Assembly: GCA_030038255.1 (NCBI GenBank)
Contig: JASHPH010000298.1
Location: 1 to 47,397 of the forward strand
Length of the DNA: 47,397 bases
From: Candidatus Sulfotelmatobacter sp.
GTDB taxonomy: Bacteria; Acidobacteriota; Terriglobia; Terriglobales; Acidobacteriaceae
Reading direction: 5' to 3'
Shown: one piece after another, positions 1-8,948 of the stretch
Layout of the letters: the number at the start of each line of letters is the position of its first letter
How positions within the stretch are numbered: position 1 is the first letter of the stretch
Notes under the pieces: generated by a model
What the model was told of the DNA's origin: nothing
What the model saw: only the letters and a program-made list of their open reading frames with translations
Database searches by the model: none
Made by a program: the position numbers and the translations under genes

Positions 1-1605
1 TTGTTCAAGAGCGCGCGCAATTCGACGTCCAACCAGGCGTCGCTTGCCGTCGCCGTCGTGGAAGGTCAGGCCGGGGTGGCCAAGGCGTTTCGCATCGGCG
101 CCAACCTCGTCCTGACCAAACCCATCAATATCGAGCAGGCTAAGGGAACGCTGCGTGTAGCCCGCGGGCTGTTGCGCAAAGGCGAACCGGCAAAACCGGC
201 AGCGCCTGCGCCATCGGCTACAGAGTCTGCTGCTCCAGCTCCGGCGGCCGCAAAGCCTGCGCCCAAACCGGCTCCGCGCCCTGCGCCGACGACACTTTCC
301 GCAGCCCCGGCCGCGCGTGCAGTCGCAAAGCCTTCGCCGAGCGCGGCACCTGCGCAATCTACGGCCGCAGCCAACTCGGCCGCTTCGACGCACGACACCG
401 ACTCGCCCGGAATCAAGACCAAGTCCGTTGCACCGCCGGCACCGAAAACCGCTATCCCGGCCGTTCCGCCAAAGCCCTCGGCGCCTGCGGTTCCGTCTGC
501 CGCTGAGGCAAAGCCTGCTATCCAGTCGTCCACACCGTTCTCCGCACCGACTTTGGGCGGAGCCGCCAGCGCGCCCGCCCCGGCCCGTGAGCCGGAGGCC
601 ACGGATGTCGCAGAAGCAGCGTCCACCACGCAGACAGAAGCACCCGCCGAGAAAAAGACGGAAGCGAGTAAGCCTTCCGCTCCCATCGGAGCAGAACCGT
701 CCTTCACCTTTGGCGGAGCCAACGTCCCCGAATCAAGCGGCGGATCGAAGAAGATTCTGCTGGCAGTCGCCGCGGCCGTGCTCGTCGCCGCCGGTCTCTA
801 CACCGGCTGGACGTACTATCAGGGACACCGCAGCCACACCGCCAACGCGATGCCCGCGCCAGTGGCGGCCCCGCAGCCCGCGAAACCCGCCGCTGTTCCG
901 CCTGCAACGCCTGCGACAGCTCCAGCAACCGCAGCGGCACAACCAGCTTCGCAGCCCACCGCAGATACAAACTCGACAGCGGCAGTGCCCGCGACTTCCG
1001 CAGAATCTACCGCAGCTTTGCCCACAGCAGACAGCACTGAACCTGCCGACAACGACACTCCGCCGCCCGCACCGGCACCAGCTAAGAAGCCGACTTCGGC
1101 TAAGCCACAAACCGGCAAGTCTGCATCAGCAGTGAAGCCCGCGCCTGTGGCGGCCGGTCCGGCTCCGCTCGTCGTGAAGGGCGGCGCAGTTCCCAAGATT
1201 AATCCGAAGGTTGAGACCGACGCCGACGCCCCCAGCCTGGTTGCGACCGCTGGAGCCGGAGCTCCGCCGCCCAGCATCGTAGGCAGCGACGGTCCCGCGC
1301 CCAAGCCGGTCCTGCAGACTTTGAACATCTCGCAAGGGGTGTCGCAGGGATTGCTTTACAAGAAGGTTTCGCCGGTCTACCCCGCAAGCGCTCTGAGTAT
1401 GCGCATTGAGGGCACGGTGGAGTTGCAGGCGACCATCTCGAAAACCGGCGACATCACCAGCGTTAAGGTACTGAGCGGCGATCCCCAGCTCTCCAAGGCC
1501 GCTACCGACGCCGTTAAGCAATGGAAGTACAAGCCTTACCTGCTCAACGGCGAGCCCGTCGAGATTACGACCCAGGTCACGATCAACTTCAAGTTGCCGA
1601 AATAA
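1..1605 (+). CDS. Receiver-like domain joined to TonB C-terminal domain (5' end cut by the window)
   Basis: The frame is open at base 1, so the true start probably lies outside the window. Residues about 10-60 look like the C-terminal half of a degenerate response-regulator receiver, ending in GANLVLTKPIN (the Lys-Pro pair of receivers) and a final helix. A long Ala/Pro-rich stretch follows to about residue 245. A single membrane helix lies at about 250-273 (ILLAVAAAVLVAAGLY), then a second Ala/Pro-rich linker. A TonB C-terminal domain occupies about 446-534, with SPVYPASALSMRIEGTV and AVKQWKYKPYLLNG. In the TonB family this domain acts in the periplasm on outer-membrane partners. Joining it to a cytoplasmic receiver-like part would put both on one protein across the inner membrane. 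Role inferred; the domain calls are fairly sure. Confidence 0.8.
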   Translation: MFKSARNSTSNQASLAVAVVEGQAGVAKAFRIGANLVLTKPINIEQAKGTLRVARGLLRKGEPAKPAAPAPSATESAAPAPAAAKPAPKPAPRPAPTTLSAAPAARAVAKPSPSAAPAQSTAAANSAASTHDTDSPGIKTKSVAPPAPKTAIPAVPPKPSAPAVPSAAEAKPAIQSSTPFSAPTLGGAASAPAPAREPEATDVAEAASTTQTEAPAEKKTEASKPSAPIGAEPSFTFGGANVPESSGGSKKILLAVAAAVLVAAGLYTGWTYYQGHRSHTANAMPAPVAAPQPAKPAAVPPATPATAPATAAAQPASQPTADTNSTAAVPATSAESTAALPTADSTEPADNDTPPPAPAPAKKPTSAKPQTGKSASAVKPAPVAAGPAPLVVKGGAVPKINPKVETDADAPSLVATAGAGAPPPSIVGSDGPAPKPVLQTLNISQGVSQGLLYKKVSPVYPASALSMRIEGTVELQATISKTGDITSVKVLSGDPQLSKAATDAVKQWKYKPYLLNGEPVEITTQVTINFKLPK

Positions 1606-1622
1606 GGTCGCCTTCAAGAATC

Positions 1623-1660
1623 ACGGGCATGCGAACTCATCGCATGCCCGTTTCACTTTT
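1623..1660 (+). terminator. Rho-independent terminator after the TonB gene
   Basis: A perfect 12-bp inverted repeat (1623-1634 ACGGGCATGCGA and 1640-1651) closes a 5-base loop and is followed by the T-rich run TTCACTTTT. It starts 18 bases after the TonB stop and lies between two converging genes, so it may stop transcription from both sides. Confidence 0.8.
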
Positions 1661-1732
1661 GGCAAGAAACGCCTTGTCGAAAAAGGAACCGGCCTGGAAC
1701 CGGTCCCGAGATATGAGCGATTCGGGGGTACG

Positions 1733-2050
1733 CTACTTCTTGCCGCTCTCAGTGGCTTCGCCGAAGAGGTCCGACATCGCCTGAACTCCGGTAGTGCAGG
1801 CGTTGTTCAGGCAGGGCAGCCGGAATCCGCCTTCGATGGAGCGCAGTAGCGAGAAGTGATCGTAGAAATTGCTGCTGGTGATGCCGTGGAAGCTGTAGTT
1901 GGTGTCGACGATTGCCATCACCTGATTGATGACGGGCTGCACGGAATAGTCGTTTTCATCCCAGATGGTGATGATCGCCGAGTGTCCACGCTTCCAGTTC
2001 GGCCAAGCATGGATCGCGCTGACGATCTTCTCGACAGCGACGTCGCGCAA
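1733..2050 (-). pseudogene. C-terminal remnant of a phosphoesterase (phospholipase C-like family)
   Basis: The 105 residues match only the end of the bacterial phosphoesterase family (alkaline-phosphatase-like fold, which includes phospholipase C). The visible signatures are AIITIWDENDYS, FYDHFSLLRSIEGGF and the terminal LPCLNNACTTGVQAMSDLFG. Full-length members are usually several hundred residues, so the catalytic N-terminal part is absent. The first possible start is a TTG 3 bases after the stop of the upstream pseudokinase gene. The frame stays open a little further back, inside that gene. I read it as a decayed gene fused by deletion to the kinase locus. A small expressed protein cannot be excluded. 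Confidence 0.6.
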
Positions 2051-2052
2051 GC

Positions 2053-4662
2053 CTACTGCGGCTGCAGCACTTCGTCGACGACCAGCTTGCCGCCTTGCTC
2101 GGCGGTGATGACCTTATGCACCGGCGCGTATCCGGTCAGCGTGATGTCGATGACGTAGTTGCCCGGGTCGAGCGCCACATCCATCGGTGAATTTTTCTCC
2201 ATCAGGTGCTGGTTAATGGCAACCTGTGCGCCTTTGGGCTGAGTGCGGATGCTGACTGTCGCCTGTCCTGGCTGCGCGCCTTTGCCGCCGAACAGCTTCG
2301 ACATCTTGCCAACCGTGTGAATGTTGTCCACGTTACCCAGTGGCCGCAGGGTGGGGGAGAAATTGAACGTCTGCCCCAGCACAAACTGGGTGCTCGTGGT
2401 TTCATCCAGATAACCAGCTTTGCGGACGAGCACTGTGTGCTGTCCTTTGTCCACACTCACTTGCCCAGGCGTTTTCGCGCCTGAGTCGCGGCCGTCGACG
2501 TAGATGTTGGCTCCGGGAGGATCGGTCTTTACGACCAGCGTCGCCATCAGTTGCGCCAAGTGCACCACAATCGTGGCGCGGTTCGCAGCCGTCACCGCGA
2601 CGGGACGCGTGTCGGTCGAGTAGCCGGGCTTGCTCACCGTGATGGAGTGCTGCCCCGGCATCAGGTTGTTGAGGGCGAACGGCGTCACCCAGCTGGGATC
2701 GCTCTTGCCATCGAGCTGAACTTGCGCGCCTTGCGGCGTCGAATCAATGGCCAGCGAGCCGGGAATGATCACCGGCTTCGGAGGCGGAGCGGGCGCTCTC
2801 TTGTGCGCAGGTTTCTTCGCGGTCTCGGCCGGTTCGGCCGGAGCGGTCTGCGCTTCCGTAGTCTGCTCTGGCGCACTCTGGGCGACTGGAGCCGGTTTCG
2901 ATTCCTGCTGGACGGTCGGCGCCGGTTCGGCGGCGCTCTGCCGCGGCGCACCGTTGTCCTCGTCGCTGTTCTGGCTGTGAACGTAGTAGGTCACGCCGAT
3001 GCCGATGGCGAGAATCACTACAGCTGCGGCACCGATGGCGTAGCCGTAAAGCTTGGGCGGAACGGCCGCGATCTCTTTGATCGCCTTCTCGGCCACTTCG
3101 CGCGTCTGAACCTTGGGCTTGTCTTCAGTTCTCTTGAGGCTGCCGAGGCTGCCATTGAACATGGTCGACGTCGGCTTCTTAGGTTCTTCCGGCTCAAACA
3201 CAGGCGGCGCAGGCGGCGGTGGTGCGGTGTAAATTTCCTTGAGCGGAGGCAGTTCAGAAATTTCCGAGAAGCTTGTGCTCGTGCTCCCGGCAGGTCCACC
3301 TTCCGCCATCAACGGATCTACCGCGATCTTGGGAGCTTCCCCCTGCGGCTCGAAGGTTTCGACCTGGGGTTCCTCAACTACCGCCGAGGACATCTGAGCC
3401 GACGGAGGCTCAGGCGATGCGATCGTCGCCTTCACGCTGGCACTGATGAACTGGTCGGAGAGATCAATCTCCGGAATATCGTTGTCAGAGGTAGGCGCCG
3501 GTTGAACATCGGCACTGCCAACGCCGGCCGCAGCCGCAGCCGCTCTAGGGACGGAGAATGTGCTGGCCGGTTTTTCCTCGGCTCGAGTGAAGCTCTCCGC
3601 GCTCGCTGCTGGTTCCACTTTCTTCTGAATGGGCTTCGCTGGCGCGGGCTTCGGCTCTGCTGGCTGGGCCATCTTCGGCGGAGCGGCACTCTTGGCTGGT
3701 GCTGGAGCACTGGGTTTCGCCGGCGTCGGCTTTGCACCGGCGGGCGAAATGAACTTCGCTTGCGCCGCGGCGTTGGCCTTTGCAGGCGCCATCGTGCCCT
3801 TCGGCGCTGCCGCCTTCGTCGCCATCGGTCTCGATTCCTTGCATTTTTCCAGATCGTCGAGCAGCGCGCGGCCTGTCTGATAGCGCTCTGCCGGGTCTTT
3901 CGACAGCGCCTTCATGATCAGGTCGCTAAGCAGCGGATGCACTTTGGGATTCACATGAATGGGTGCAACCGGTGTGCTGCTGAGAACGCTCTGCCGCAGG
4001 TTTTCGGTGTCCTCGCGATCGAATGCCTTCCGCTCGGTCACCATTTCATAGAACATGGCGCCCAGCGTAAACAGGTTCGAGCGCCCGTCCATGGGCTGGC
4101 CCAGAATCTGTTCCGGCGACATGTAATGCAGCGACTCGGGAAGCCCCGCAGTGATGTGCTGGAGAAAATTGCCCGCGCTCGAAACGCCGAAGCCAAGAAT
4201 TTTGACTGTGCCGTCCCAGCCGCACATGATCTTGGCCGGCTCGAGGCTGTAGTGAACGATGTTGTGCGAAGTGGCGTGATCGAGACCGCTGGACAACTGC
4301 CGCCCAATGTCGAGCAAATCCCAGATGGAAAATCCTTCTTTGCGGGCCAGCATGGTGGCGATGCTGTTGCCCTGGACGTACTCCATGGCGACGCAGAACT
4401 TGCCCTCAATTTCGCCCGCGCCGAGTGCGCTGGTGATGTTCGAACTGCTCAGGACCTTGGTGCTTTCCGCTTCGGCCAGCAGCGCCTGTTCCAGAGCGGT
4501 GGCGGCCTCGCCGAATGCGCTTAATTCGATCGCTTTCAGCGCAATCGTCTGCCCGGTTTCAGGATCGTTGGCCTTGTAGACGACTCCCGTGGGCGATTTC
4601 GCGAGTTCACTCAAGATTTCGAAAGGGCCGAGTTTGTTCGACATTTTCTTGCTTTGCTCCAT
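2053..4662 (-). CDS. Membrane pseudokinase of the Ser/Thr kinase fold with three PEGA domains
   Basis: Residues 12-275 have the PknB-type kinase fold, but the key catalytic residues are changed. The HRDLKPAN catalytic loop reads HYSLEPAK (137-144), so the catalytic Asp is Ser139 and the metal-binding Asn is Lys144. DFG reads GFG (157-159), and the subdomain IX Asp is Asn196. The glycine-rich loop (AKSPTGVVY) is weak, while the ATP-lysine is kept (Lys43). A Pro/Ala-rich linker follows, then a membrane helix at about 540-562. Three PEGA-type beta domains fill about 640-869 (PQGAQVQLDG, PPGANIYVDG, PKGAQVAINQ). It probably senses or scaffolds and does not phosphorylate; the PEGA part would lie in the periplasm. 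An alternative start is Met7 (4644). Confidence 0.85.
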   Translation of the reverse strand: MEQSKKMSNKLGPFEILSELAKSPTGVVYKANDPETGQTIALKAIELSAFGEAATALEQALLAEAESTKVLSSSNITSALGAGEIEGKFCVAMEYVQGNSIATMLARKEGFSIWDLLDIGRQLSSGLDHATSHNIVHYSLEPAKIMCGWDGTVKILGFGVSSAGNFLQHITAGLPESLHYMSPEQILGQPMDGRSNLFTLGAMFYEMVTERKAFDREDTENLRQSVLSSTPVAPIHVNPKVHPLLSDLIMKALSKDPAERYQTGRALLDDLEKCKESRPMATKAAAPKGTMAPAKANAAAQAKFISPAGAKPTPAKPSAPAPAKSAAPPKMAQPAEPKPAPAKPIQKKVEPAASAESFTRAEEKPASTFSVPRAAAAAAGVGSADVQPAPTSDNDIPEIDLSDQFISASVKATIASPEPPSAQMSSAVVEEPQVETFEPQGEAPKIAVDPLMAEGGPAGSTSTSFSEISELPPLKEIYTAPPPPAPPVFEPEEPKKPTSTMFNGSLGSLKRTEDKPKVQTREVAEKAIKEIAAVPPKLYGYAIGAAAVVILAIGIGVTYYVHSQNSDEDNGAPRQSAAEPAPTVQQESKPAPVAQSAPEQTTEAQTAPAEPAETAKKPAHKRAPAPPPKPVIIPGSLAIDSTPQGAQVQLDGKSDPSWVTPFALNNLMPGQHSITVSKPGYSTDTRPVAVTAANRATIVVHLAQLMATLVVKTDPPGANIYVDGRDSGAKTPGQVSVDKGQHTVLVRKAGYLDETTSTQFVLGQTFNFSPTLRPLGNVDNIHTVGKMSKLFGGKGAQPGQATVSIRTQPKGAQVAINQHLMEKNSPMDVALDPGNYVIDITLTGYAPVHKVITAEQGGKLVVDEVLQPQ

Positions 4663-5175
4663 TCCTTCACGAGCCCGTCCAGCGGCAGCGACAAGGCTCG
4701 GCCGGCGGAGATTCCGCGCGCGAGTATGCTTAGCATAACCCTGCTCGTTCCCGTCTTCGAGTTACCGAAGTAAGCAGCGGCACGGGCCTTTTCCCCGGAC
4801 GCGGATCGGGTATGTTCCTTCACGCTTCAGCTAAAGGGGAGGCTGAAACCTTATTGCGGCTAGGTGTGCGTCGCGTAACCTTGTGATCCTTCCGCAGGTT
4901 TTGATCTATCGGGCTGTCTCGATTGCTTTCCTGCGGGGACGATCTTCCTTCGGGACGATTCCTGGGTGACATTTGTCATCCAGATGGAGTGACGTTGTCC
5001 ACTGGTGTCCAACCGAGATTGACGAGAGCATCAAAGTGATGGGCGTAATTGTTCTCAACCCGGTGAGGGACGAAACCGGTCGGGTTGTCCGCGGGACGGG
5101 GCATCGTTTATTCTGGCGGGGCTGGGGCGCGTCTCCCTGCACCGCCCGGTGTCGGCTTCTCCCTGGAGTTCACCC
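4663..5175. other. Divergent intergenic region, no gene recognised
   Basis: About 510 bases separate the pseudokinase and the export operon, which run in opposite directions. The region must hold promoters for both. I found no convincing -35/-10 pair, small gene or RNA. The short open frames here have no recognisable motif. Confidence 0.5.
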
Positions 5176-6324
5176 TTGACGTTGACCCGGTTCGTCACCA
5201 AGAATGCGTTCCGCAACAAGCGCCGCAGCATTCTCACCGTGCTGAGCATCGCTTTCTCTTTGCTCCTGCTTACGCTGATGATGACCATCTGGCGGGGCTT
5301 CTACCTGGACGACGGCAGCAAGGAATCGGCGCAGCGCCTGGTGGTTCGGCACCGCGTTTCGCTCACATTCTTTCTTCCCAGCTTCTACCGGGAAAAAATA
5401 AGAGCCATTCCCGGCGTGGTTGCGGTCGTCCCGGTTTCGTGGTTTGGCGGGATCTACAAAGATCAGAAGCCGGAGAATTTTTTCGCGCAATTTGCGACCG
5501 ATCCTGAGGAATTCTTCAAGGTCTACCGCGATTTCCAGATGCCGGAGGATCAGATCACGGCGTGGCAGCGAGACCGCCAGGGCGTAATCGTCGAGGACGA
5601 TCTGGCTCAGAAATATGGATGGAAGCTTGGCGACCGGATTGTGTTGCAGGGCACGATTTATCCCTTCAATCCGGAATTGAACATCCGCGGCATTTACCAC
5701 ACCGACCCGGCCGCCAAATCGGTTTACTTTCACACCAAGTACATGGACGAGTCGGTCGGCTTCTTCAAAGGACAGGCCGGCACATTCAGCGTGCTCGCCG
5801 CCAATCCGTCGGATGTCAGCCAGATCACGACCGCCATCGACGACATGTTCCGCAATTCGCCGCAACCAACCAAGGCGGAAAGCGAAAAGGCCTTCGGCCT
5901 TGAGTTCGTTGCCATGATGGGAAACGTGAAAGCGTTCATCCTGAGCATCTGTTCGGCTGTAGTTTTCGCGACCCTGCTCGTCTCGGCTAACACTATGGCG
6001 ATGTCGATCCGCGAGCGCACTCGCGAAGTGGCCGTGCTCAAAACTCTGGGGTTCACGCGCGGCAGCGTGCTTGGCTTATTTGTGAGCGAGGCAGTCGCGC
6101 TGTCGCTGGTCGGCGGGGTGATCGGGATTTTGCTGGGCTGGCTCATGGTGTACGGACTGACTCACTCGCCGCAGTTTTTCAGCTTCTTCCCCTTGAAGGT
6201 GACGCCCGCAATTGGCGCCCTTTCCATGCTGACGGCCGGTCTGGTGGGGCTGCTGAGCTCGGCGGTGCCGTCATATCACGCATCGCAGGTCAACATTGTG
6301 GACGGGTTGCGACACATCGGCTGA
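5176..6324 (+). CDS. FtsX/MacB-type ABC transporter permease (first copy)
   Basis: This is an inner-membrane permease of the DevC/MacB/LolC group. An N-terminal helix (about 18-40, RSILTVLSIAFSLLLL) is followed by a roughly 200-residue periplasmic domain and a C-terminal FtsX domain with three helices, containing SIRERTREVAVLKTLGF, the cytoplasmic coupling segment. I chose the TTG at 5176 (MTLTRFVTKNAFRNKRRS). It has GGAG 8 bases upstream and lines up with the start of the next gene (MTLGSFIVRNTFRNKRRS). A GTG 27 bases earlier is also in frame. It is the first gene of a five-gene run with two more permeases, a membrane fusion protein and an ATPase. It and the next gene share most motifs and the ending GLRHIG, so they arose by tandem duplication. 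The substrate is unknown. Confidence 0.88.
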   Translation: MTLTRFVTKNAFRNKRRSILTVLSIAFSLLLLTLMMTIWRGFYLDDGSKESAQRLVVRHRVSLTFFLPSFYREKIRAIPGVVAVVPVSWFGGIYKDQKPENFFAQFATDPEEFFKVYRDFQMPEDQITAWQRDRQGVIVEDDLAQKYGWKLGDRIVLQGTIYPFNPELNIRGIYHTDPAAKSVYFHTKYMDESVGFFKGQAGTFSVLAANPSDVSQITTAIDDMFRNSPQPTKAESEKAFGLEFVAMMGNVKAFILSICSAVVFATLLVSANTMAMSIRERTREVAVLKTLGFTRGSVLGLFVSEAVALSLVGGVIGILLGWLMVYGLTHSPQFFSFFPLKVTPAIGALSMLTAGLVGLLSSAVPSYHASQVNIVDGLRHIG

Positions 6325-6390
6325 ATGGGGCGAAGCTGTTTTCAGCCGTCGAGAGTGAGTTCGCTGGGGTTCGGGAAGCAGGTTGATTTT

Positions 6391-7542
6391 ATGACGCTGG
6401 GAAGTTTCATCGTGCGCAACACGTTTCGCAACAAGCGGCGCAGCCTGCTGACCATGATCAGCATCAGCTTCTCGCTGCTGTTGCTGACGCTCATGATCTG
6501 CATCTGGCGCTCGTTTTATGTCGATCAGGTCGCGCCCGAAGCGTCGCGGCGGCTGATCATCCGCGATCGCGTTTCGCTGGCATTCTTTCTGCCAGCGTAT
6601 TACCGCGACAAGATTCGCAGCGTCCCCGGCATCACTGCAGTCGTGCCGATCACCTGGTTTGAAGGCCGCTACATCGACAACCGCTCTGAGCATTTTTTCG
6701 CGCGCCTCGCCACCGATCCGGACGAATACTTGAAAGTCGCATCGGACAAGATCACGCCGCCCGATCAGGTCAAGGCCTGGCAGCAGGATCGCGCCGGCGC
6801 GTTGGTGGACGTCACTTTGGCCGATAAGTACGGCTGGAAGCTCGGCGACCGCATTCATATTCAGGGAACGATCTTCCCAGTGGATCTCGATTTGACGATT
6901 CGTGCGATTTATCATCGCGATCCGCCGCAGAACGCGCTTTACTTCCACACCAAATACCTGGAAGAAGCCGTCCCATGGTTCAAGGGACAGGCGGGGTGGT
7001 ATGCGGCGCAGGTCGATTCGGCCGATCATGTCGCCGCGGCGTCCAAGCAGATTGATGACATGTTCCGCAACTCGCCGCTGCAGACTAAGAGCGAAAGCGA
7101 GAAAGCGTTTCAGCTCGGCTTTGTCGCGTCCCTGGGTAACGTGAAGGCATTCATTCTCGGAATCTGCGGCGCGGTGATGTTTGCCATCATGCTGGTTTCG
7201 GCCAACACCATGGCGATGTCGGTGCGCAGCCGGACGCGCGAAGTGGCTGTGCTGAAGACGCTCGGCTTCACGAAACAGCGGGTGCTCTCGATCTTCGTGA
7301 GCGAGGCTGTGGCGTTGTCGGTCGGGGGCGGAGTTGTTGGGATTTTCGTCGCGAGATTCGTGATTGCGGCCATGACGCGCCGCTTCATCGGTCTCGGCAT
7401 TCCTCTGGACATGAAAGTAAAGTGGCCGACGGCAGGGCTGGCGCTCCTAGTCGCGCTGATTCTGGGAGTGGTGAGCGGCTACCTGCCGGCGTATCGCGCG
7501 TCGCGCATGAATATCGTGGAGGGACTGCGGCACATTGGGTGA
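6391..7542 (+). CDS. FtsX/MacB-type ABC transporter permease (second copy)
   Basis: This is a close paralogue of the preceding gene with the same plan: an N-terminal helix after RNKRRSLLTMISISFSLL, a periplasmic domain, and a C-terminal FtsX region with RSRTREVAVLKTLGF and the ending NIVEGLRHIG. The ATG was chosen because it aligns with the start of the first copy. The frame stays open upstream for 22 codons without a recognisable motif. The two copies presumably pair with the same ATPase, either as a heterodimer or as alternatives. Which of the two is not visible in the sequence. Confidence 0.88.
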   Translation: MTLGSFIVRNTFRNKRRSLLTMISISFSLLLLTLMICIWRSFYVDQVAPEASRRLIIRDRVSLAFFLPAYYRDKIRSVPGITAVVPITWFEGRYIDNRSEHFFARLATDPDEYLKVASDKITPPDQVKAWQQDRAGALVDVTLADKYGWKLGDRIHIQGTIFPVDLDLTIRAIYHRDPPQNALYFHTKYLEEAVPWFKGQAGWYAAQVDSADHVAAASKQIDDMFRNSPLQTKSESEKAFQLGFVASLGNVKAFILGICGAVMFAIMLVSANTMAMSVRSRTREVAVLKTLGFTKQRVLSIFVSEAVALSVGGGVVGIFVARFVIAAMTRRFIGLGIPLDMKVKWPTAGLALLVALILGVVSGYLPAYRASRMNIVEGLRHIG

Positions 7543-7559
7543 CGAACGTCCGGTTTGCT

Positions 7560-7707
7560 TCATCCCGAGCGAAGCCGTTGTGGTAGACCTCCGGCTTCAG
7601 CCGGAGGCGAGCGCAGCGAGGCGGAGCGAGGGATCTCACGCGGAGTTCCTCTTTAGTACACGCGAGATCCCTCGGCCCGCTGGTGAGAACGCGGCTCCTC
7701 GGGATGA
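7560..7707. repeat. Palindromic intergenic repeat element, about 148 bp
   Basis: The outer arms TCATCCCGAG (7560-7569) and CTCGGGATGA (7698-7707) are perfect inverted copies. An inner pair, GAGGGATCTC (7628-7637) and GAGATCCCTC (7664-7673), forms a second stem. Between them CCGGCTTCAGCCGG makes a further small hairpin. It fills most of the gap between the second and third permease genes. It looks like a dispersed non-coding palindromic repeat and could slow transcription or stabilise mRNA. Confidence 0.7.
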
Positions 7708-7734
7708 CGCAAGTTTTCAGATTCAGAGAATTTT

Positions 7735-8922
7735 ATGGCAATTCCGATCAGCTATAACATCCGCAATTTGAAGTTGCGCAAAGGGCTCACCGTTATGACC
7801 GCGCTGGGCATTGCGCTGACAGTCACGACCGCGATTTTTCTGATGGCGCTGGTGGCGGGGCTCAATCGCGCGTTCGTCTCGAGCGGCAGTAAGCTGAACG
7901 TGCTGGTGCTGCGCAAGGGATCGGAATCGGAACTGACCGGCGGATTCGATGCTGCGCTTTTCCCCACGCTGAAAGTGCTGCCGGGAATCGCCAAAGACAG
8001 TCACGGCGAGCCGATGGCTTCAGGCGAGTGGAACGTGGTGATCGTGCTGCCGCGGAAAGATGGCACCGGCGAAGTGAACGTGACCGTGCGCGGCATGATG
8101 CCCGACGGGCTTGAGATGCGGCAGTTGCCGGGCGCGGAAGGCAAGCCCAGCGTGAAACTTGTCGAGGGACGCTGGTTCGAAACGGGGCAACGGGAAGTGG
8201 TGGTGAGCAAGTCGATCCGCGAGCGCTTCGCGCATGCCAACATCGGTGACACGATGGAGTTCGGCAAAGGATCGTGGAAGGTTGTAGGCGTTTTTGACGC
8301 TGGTGGATCGGCCTACGAGTCTGAAATATGGGGCGACGTGAATCAGATGGCCTCCGACTTCGACCGCCAGGGAGGATTTTCGTCGGCGTATCTGCGGGCG
8401 ACCGATCCCATCGCCGCCGAGGCGCTGAAGAATCGTGTGAGCGACGATCAGCGGCTGAAGCTCGACGGATTGATCGAGACCGACTATTACGCGAAGCAAA
8501 CCAGTTCCGGCACGCCGATCAAAATCATCGGGATCGTCGTCGCGATCATCATGGCGATCGGCTCGATTTTCGCCGCCATGAACACCATGTATGCGGCGGT
8601 GGCGTATCGCGGGCGGGAAATTGCGACGTTGCGCGTGATCGGCTTTTCGCGGCCGGCCATTCTGACTTCGTTCGTGCTGGAGTCGCTGATTTTGGCCCTG
8701 CTAGGCGCGATTCTGGGCATTGTGCTGATGCTGCCTTTCAACGGCATGCAGACCGGGACCTCGAACCAGGTCACGTTCAGCGAGGTCGTGTTCGCCTTGC
8801 GCATTACGTGGTCGGTTGCGTTCGCGGCGGTGTGTTTTGCCCTAGTGATGGGATTCTTCGGCGGGCTCGCTCCCGCCTGGCATGCAGCACGGCAGAATAT
8901 TTTGAACGCGCTGCGGGGATAG
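7735..8922 (+). CDS. FtsX/MacB-type ABC transporter permease (third)
   Basis: Same architecture as the two genes before it, but clearly diverged. The first helix is at about 17-42 (VMTALGIALTVTTAIFLMAL), followed by a periplasmic MacB-type domain to about 255. The C-terminal FtsX helices begin with IKIIGIVVAIIMAIGS and carry YRGREIATLRVIGF, and the protein ends AWHAARQNILNALRG. In DevBCA/MacAB-type exporters such permeases move lipoproteins, glycolipids or small molecules from the inner membrane with help from a fusion protein. Three permease genes with one ATPase suggest that different permease pairs share the ATPase. Confidence 0.88.
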   Translation: MAIPISYNIRNLKLRKGLTVMTALGIALTVTTAIFLMALVAGLNRAFVSSGSKLNVLVLRKGSESELTGGFDAALFPTLKVLPGIAKDSHGEPMASGEWNVVIVLPRKDGTGEVNVTVRGMMPDGLEMRQLPGAEGKPSVKLVEGRWFETGQREVVVSKSIRERFAHANIGDTMEFGKGSWKVVGVFDAGGSAYESEIWGDVNQMASDFDRQGGFSSAYLRATDPIAAEALKNRVSDDQRLKLDGLIETDYYAKQTSSGTPIKIIGIVVAIIMAIGSIFAAMNTMYAAVAYRGREIATLRVIGFSRPAILTSFVLESLILALLGAILGIVLMLPFNGMQTGTSNQVTFSEVVFALRITWSVAFAAVCFALVMGFFGGLAPAWHAARQNILNALRG

Positions 8923-8948
8923 TAGCACTTCGCTTGACACGGAATGTT

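Noticed and set aside
2551-4524. Long plus-strand frame of 657 residues
   Set aside because: It is the opposite-strand shadow of the pseudokinase gene; it is Arg/Gly/His-rich with no domain.
5010-5060. TTGACG as a -35 box of the export operon
   Set aside because: No acceptable -10 box lies 16-18 bases downstream.
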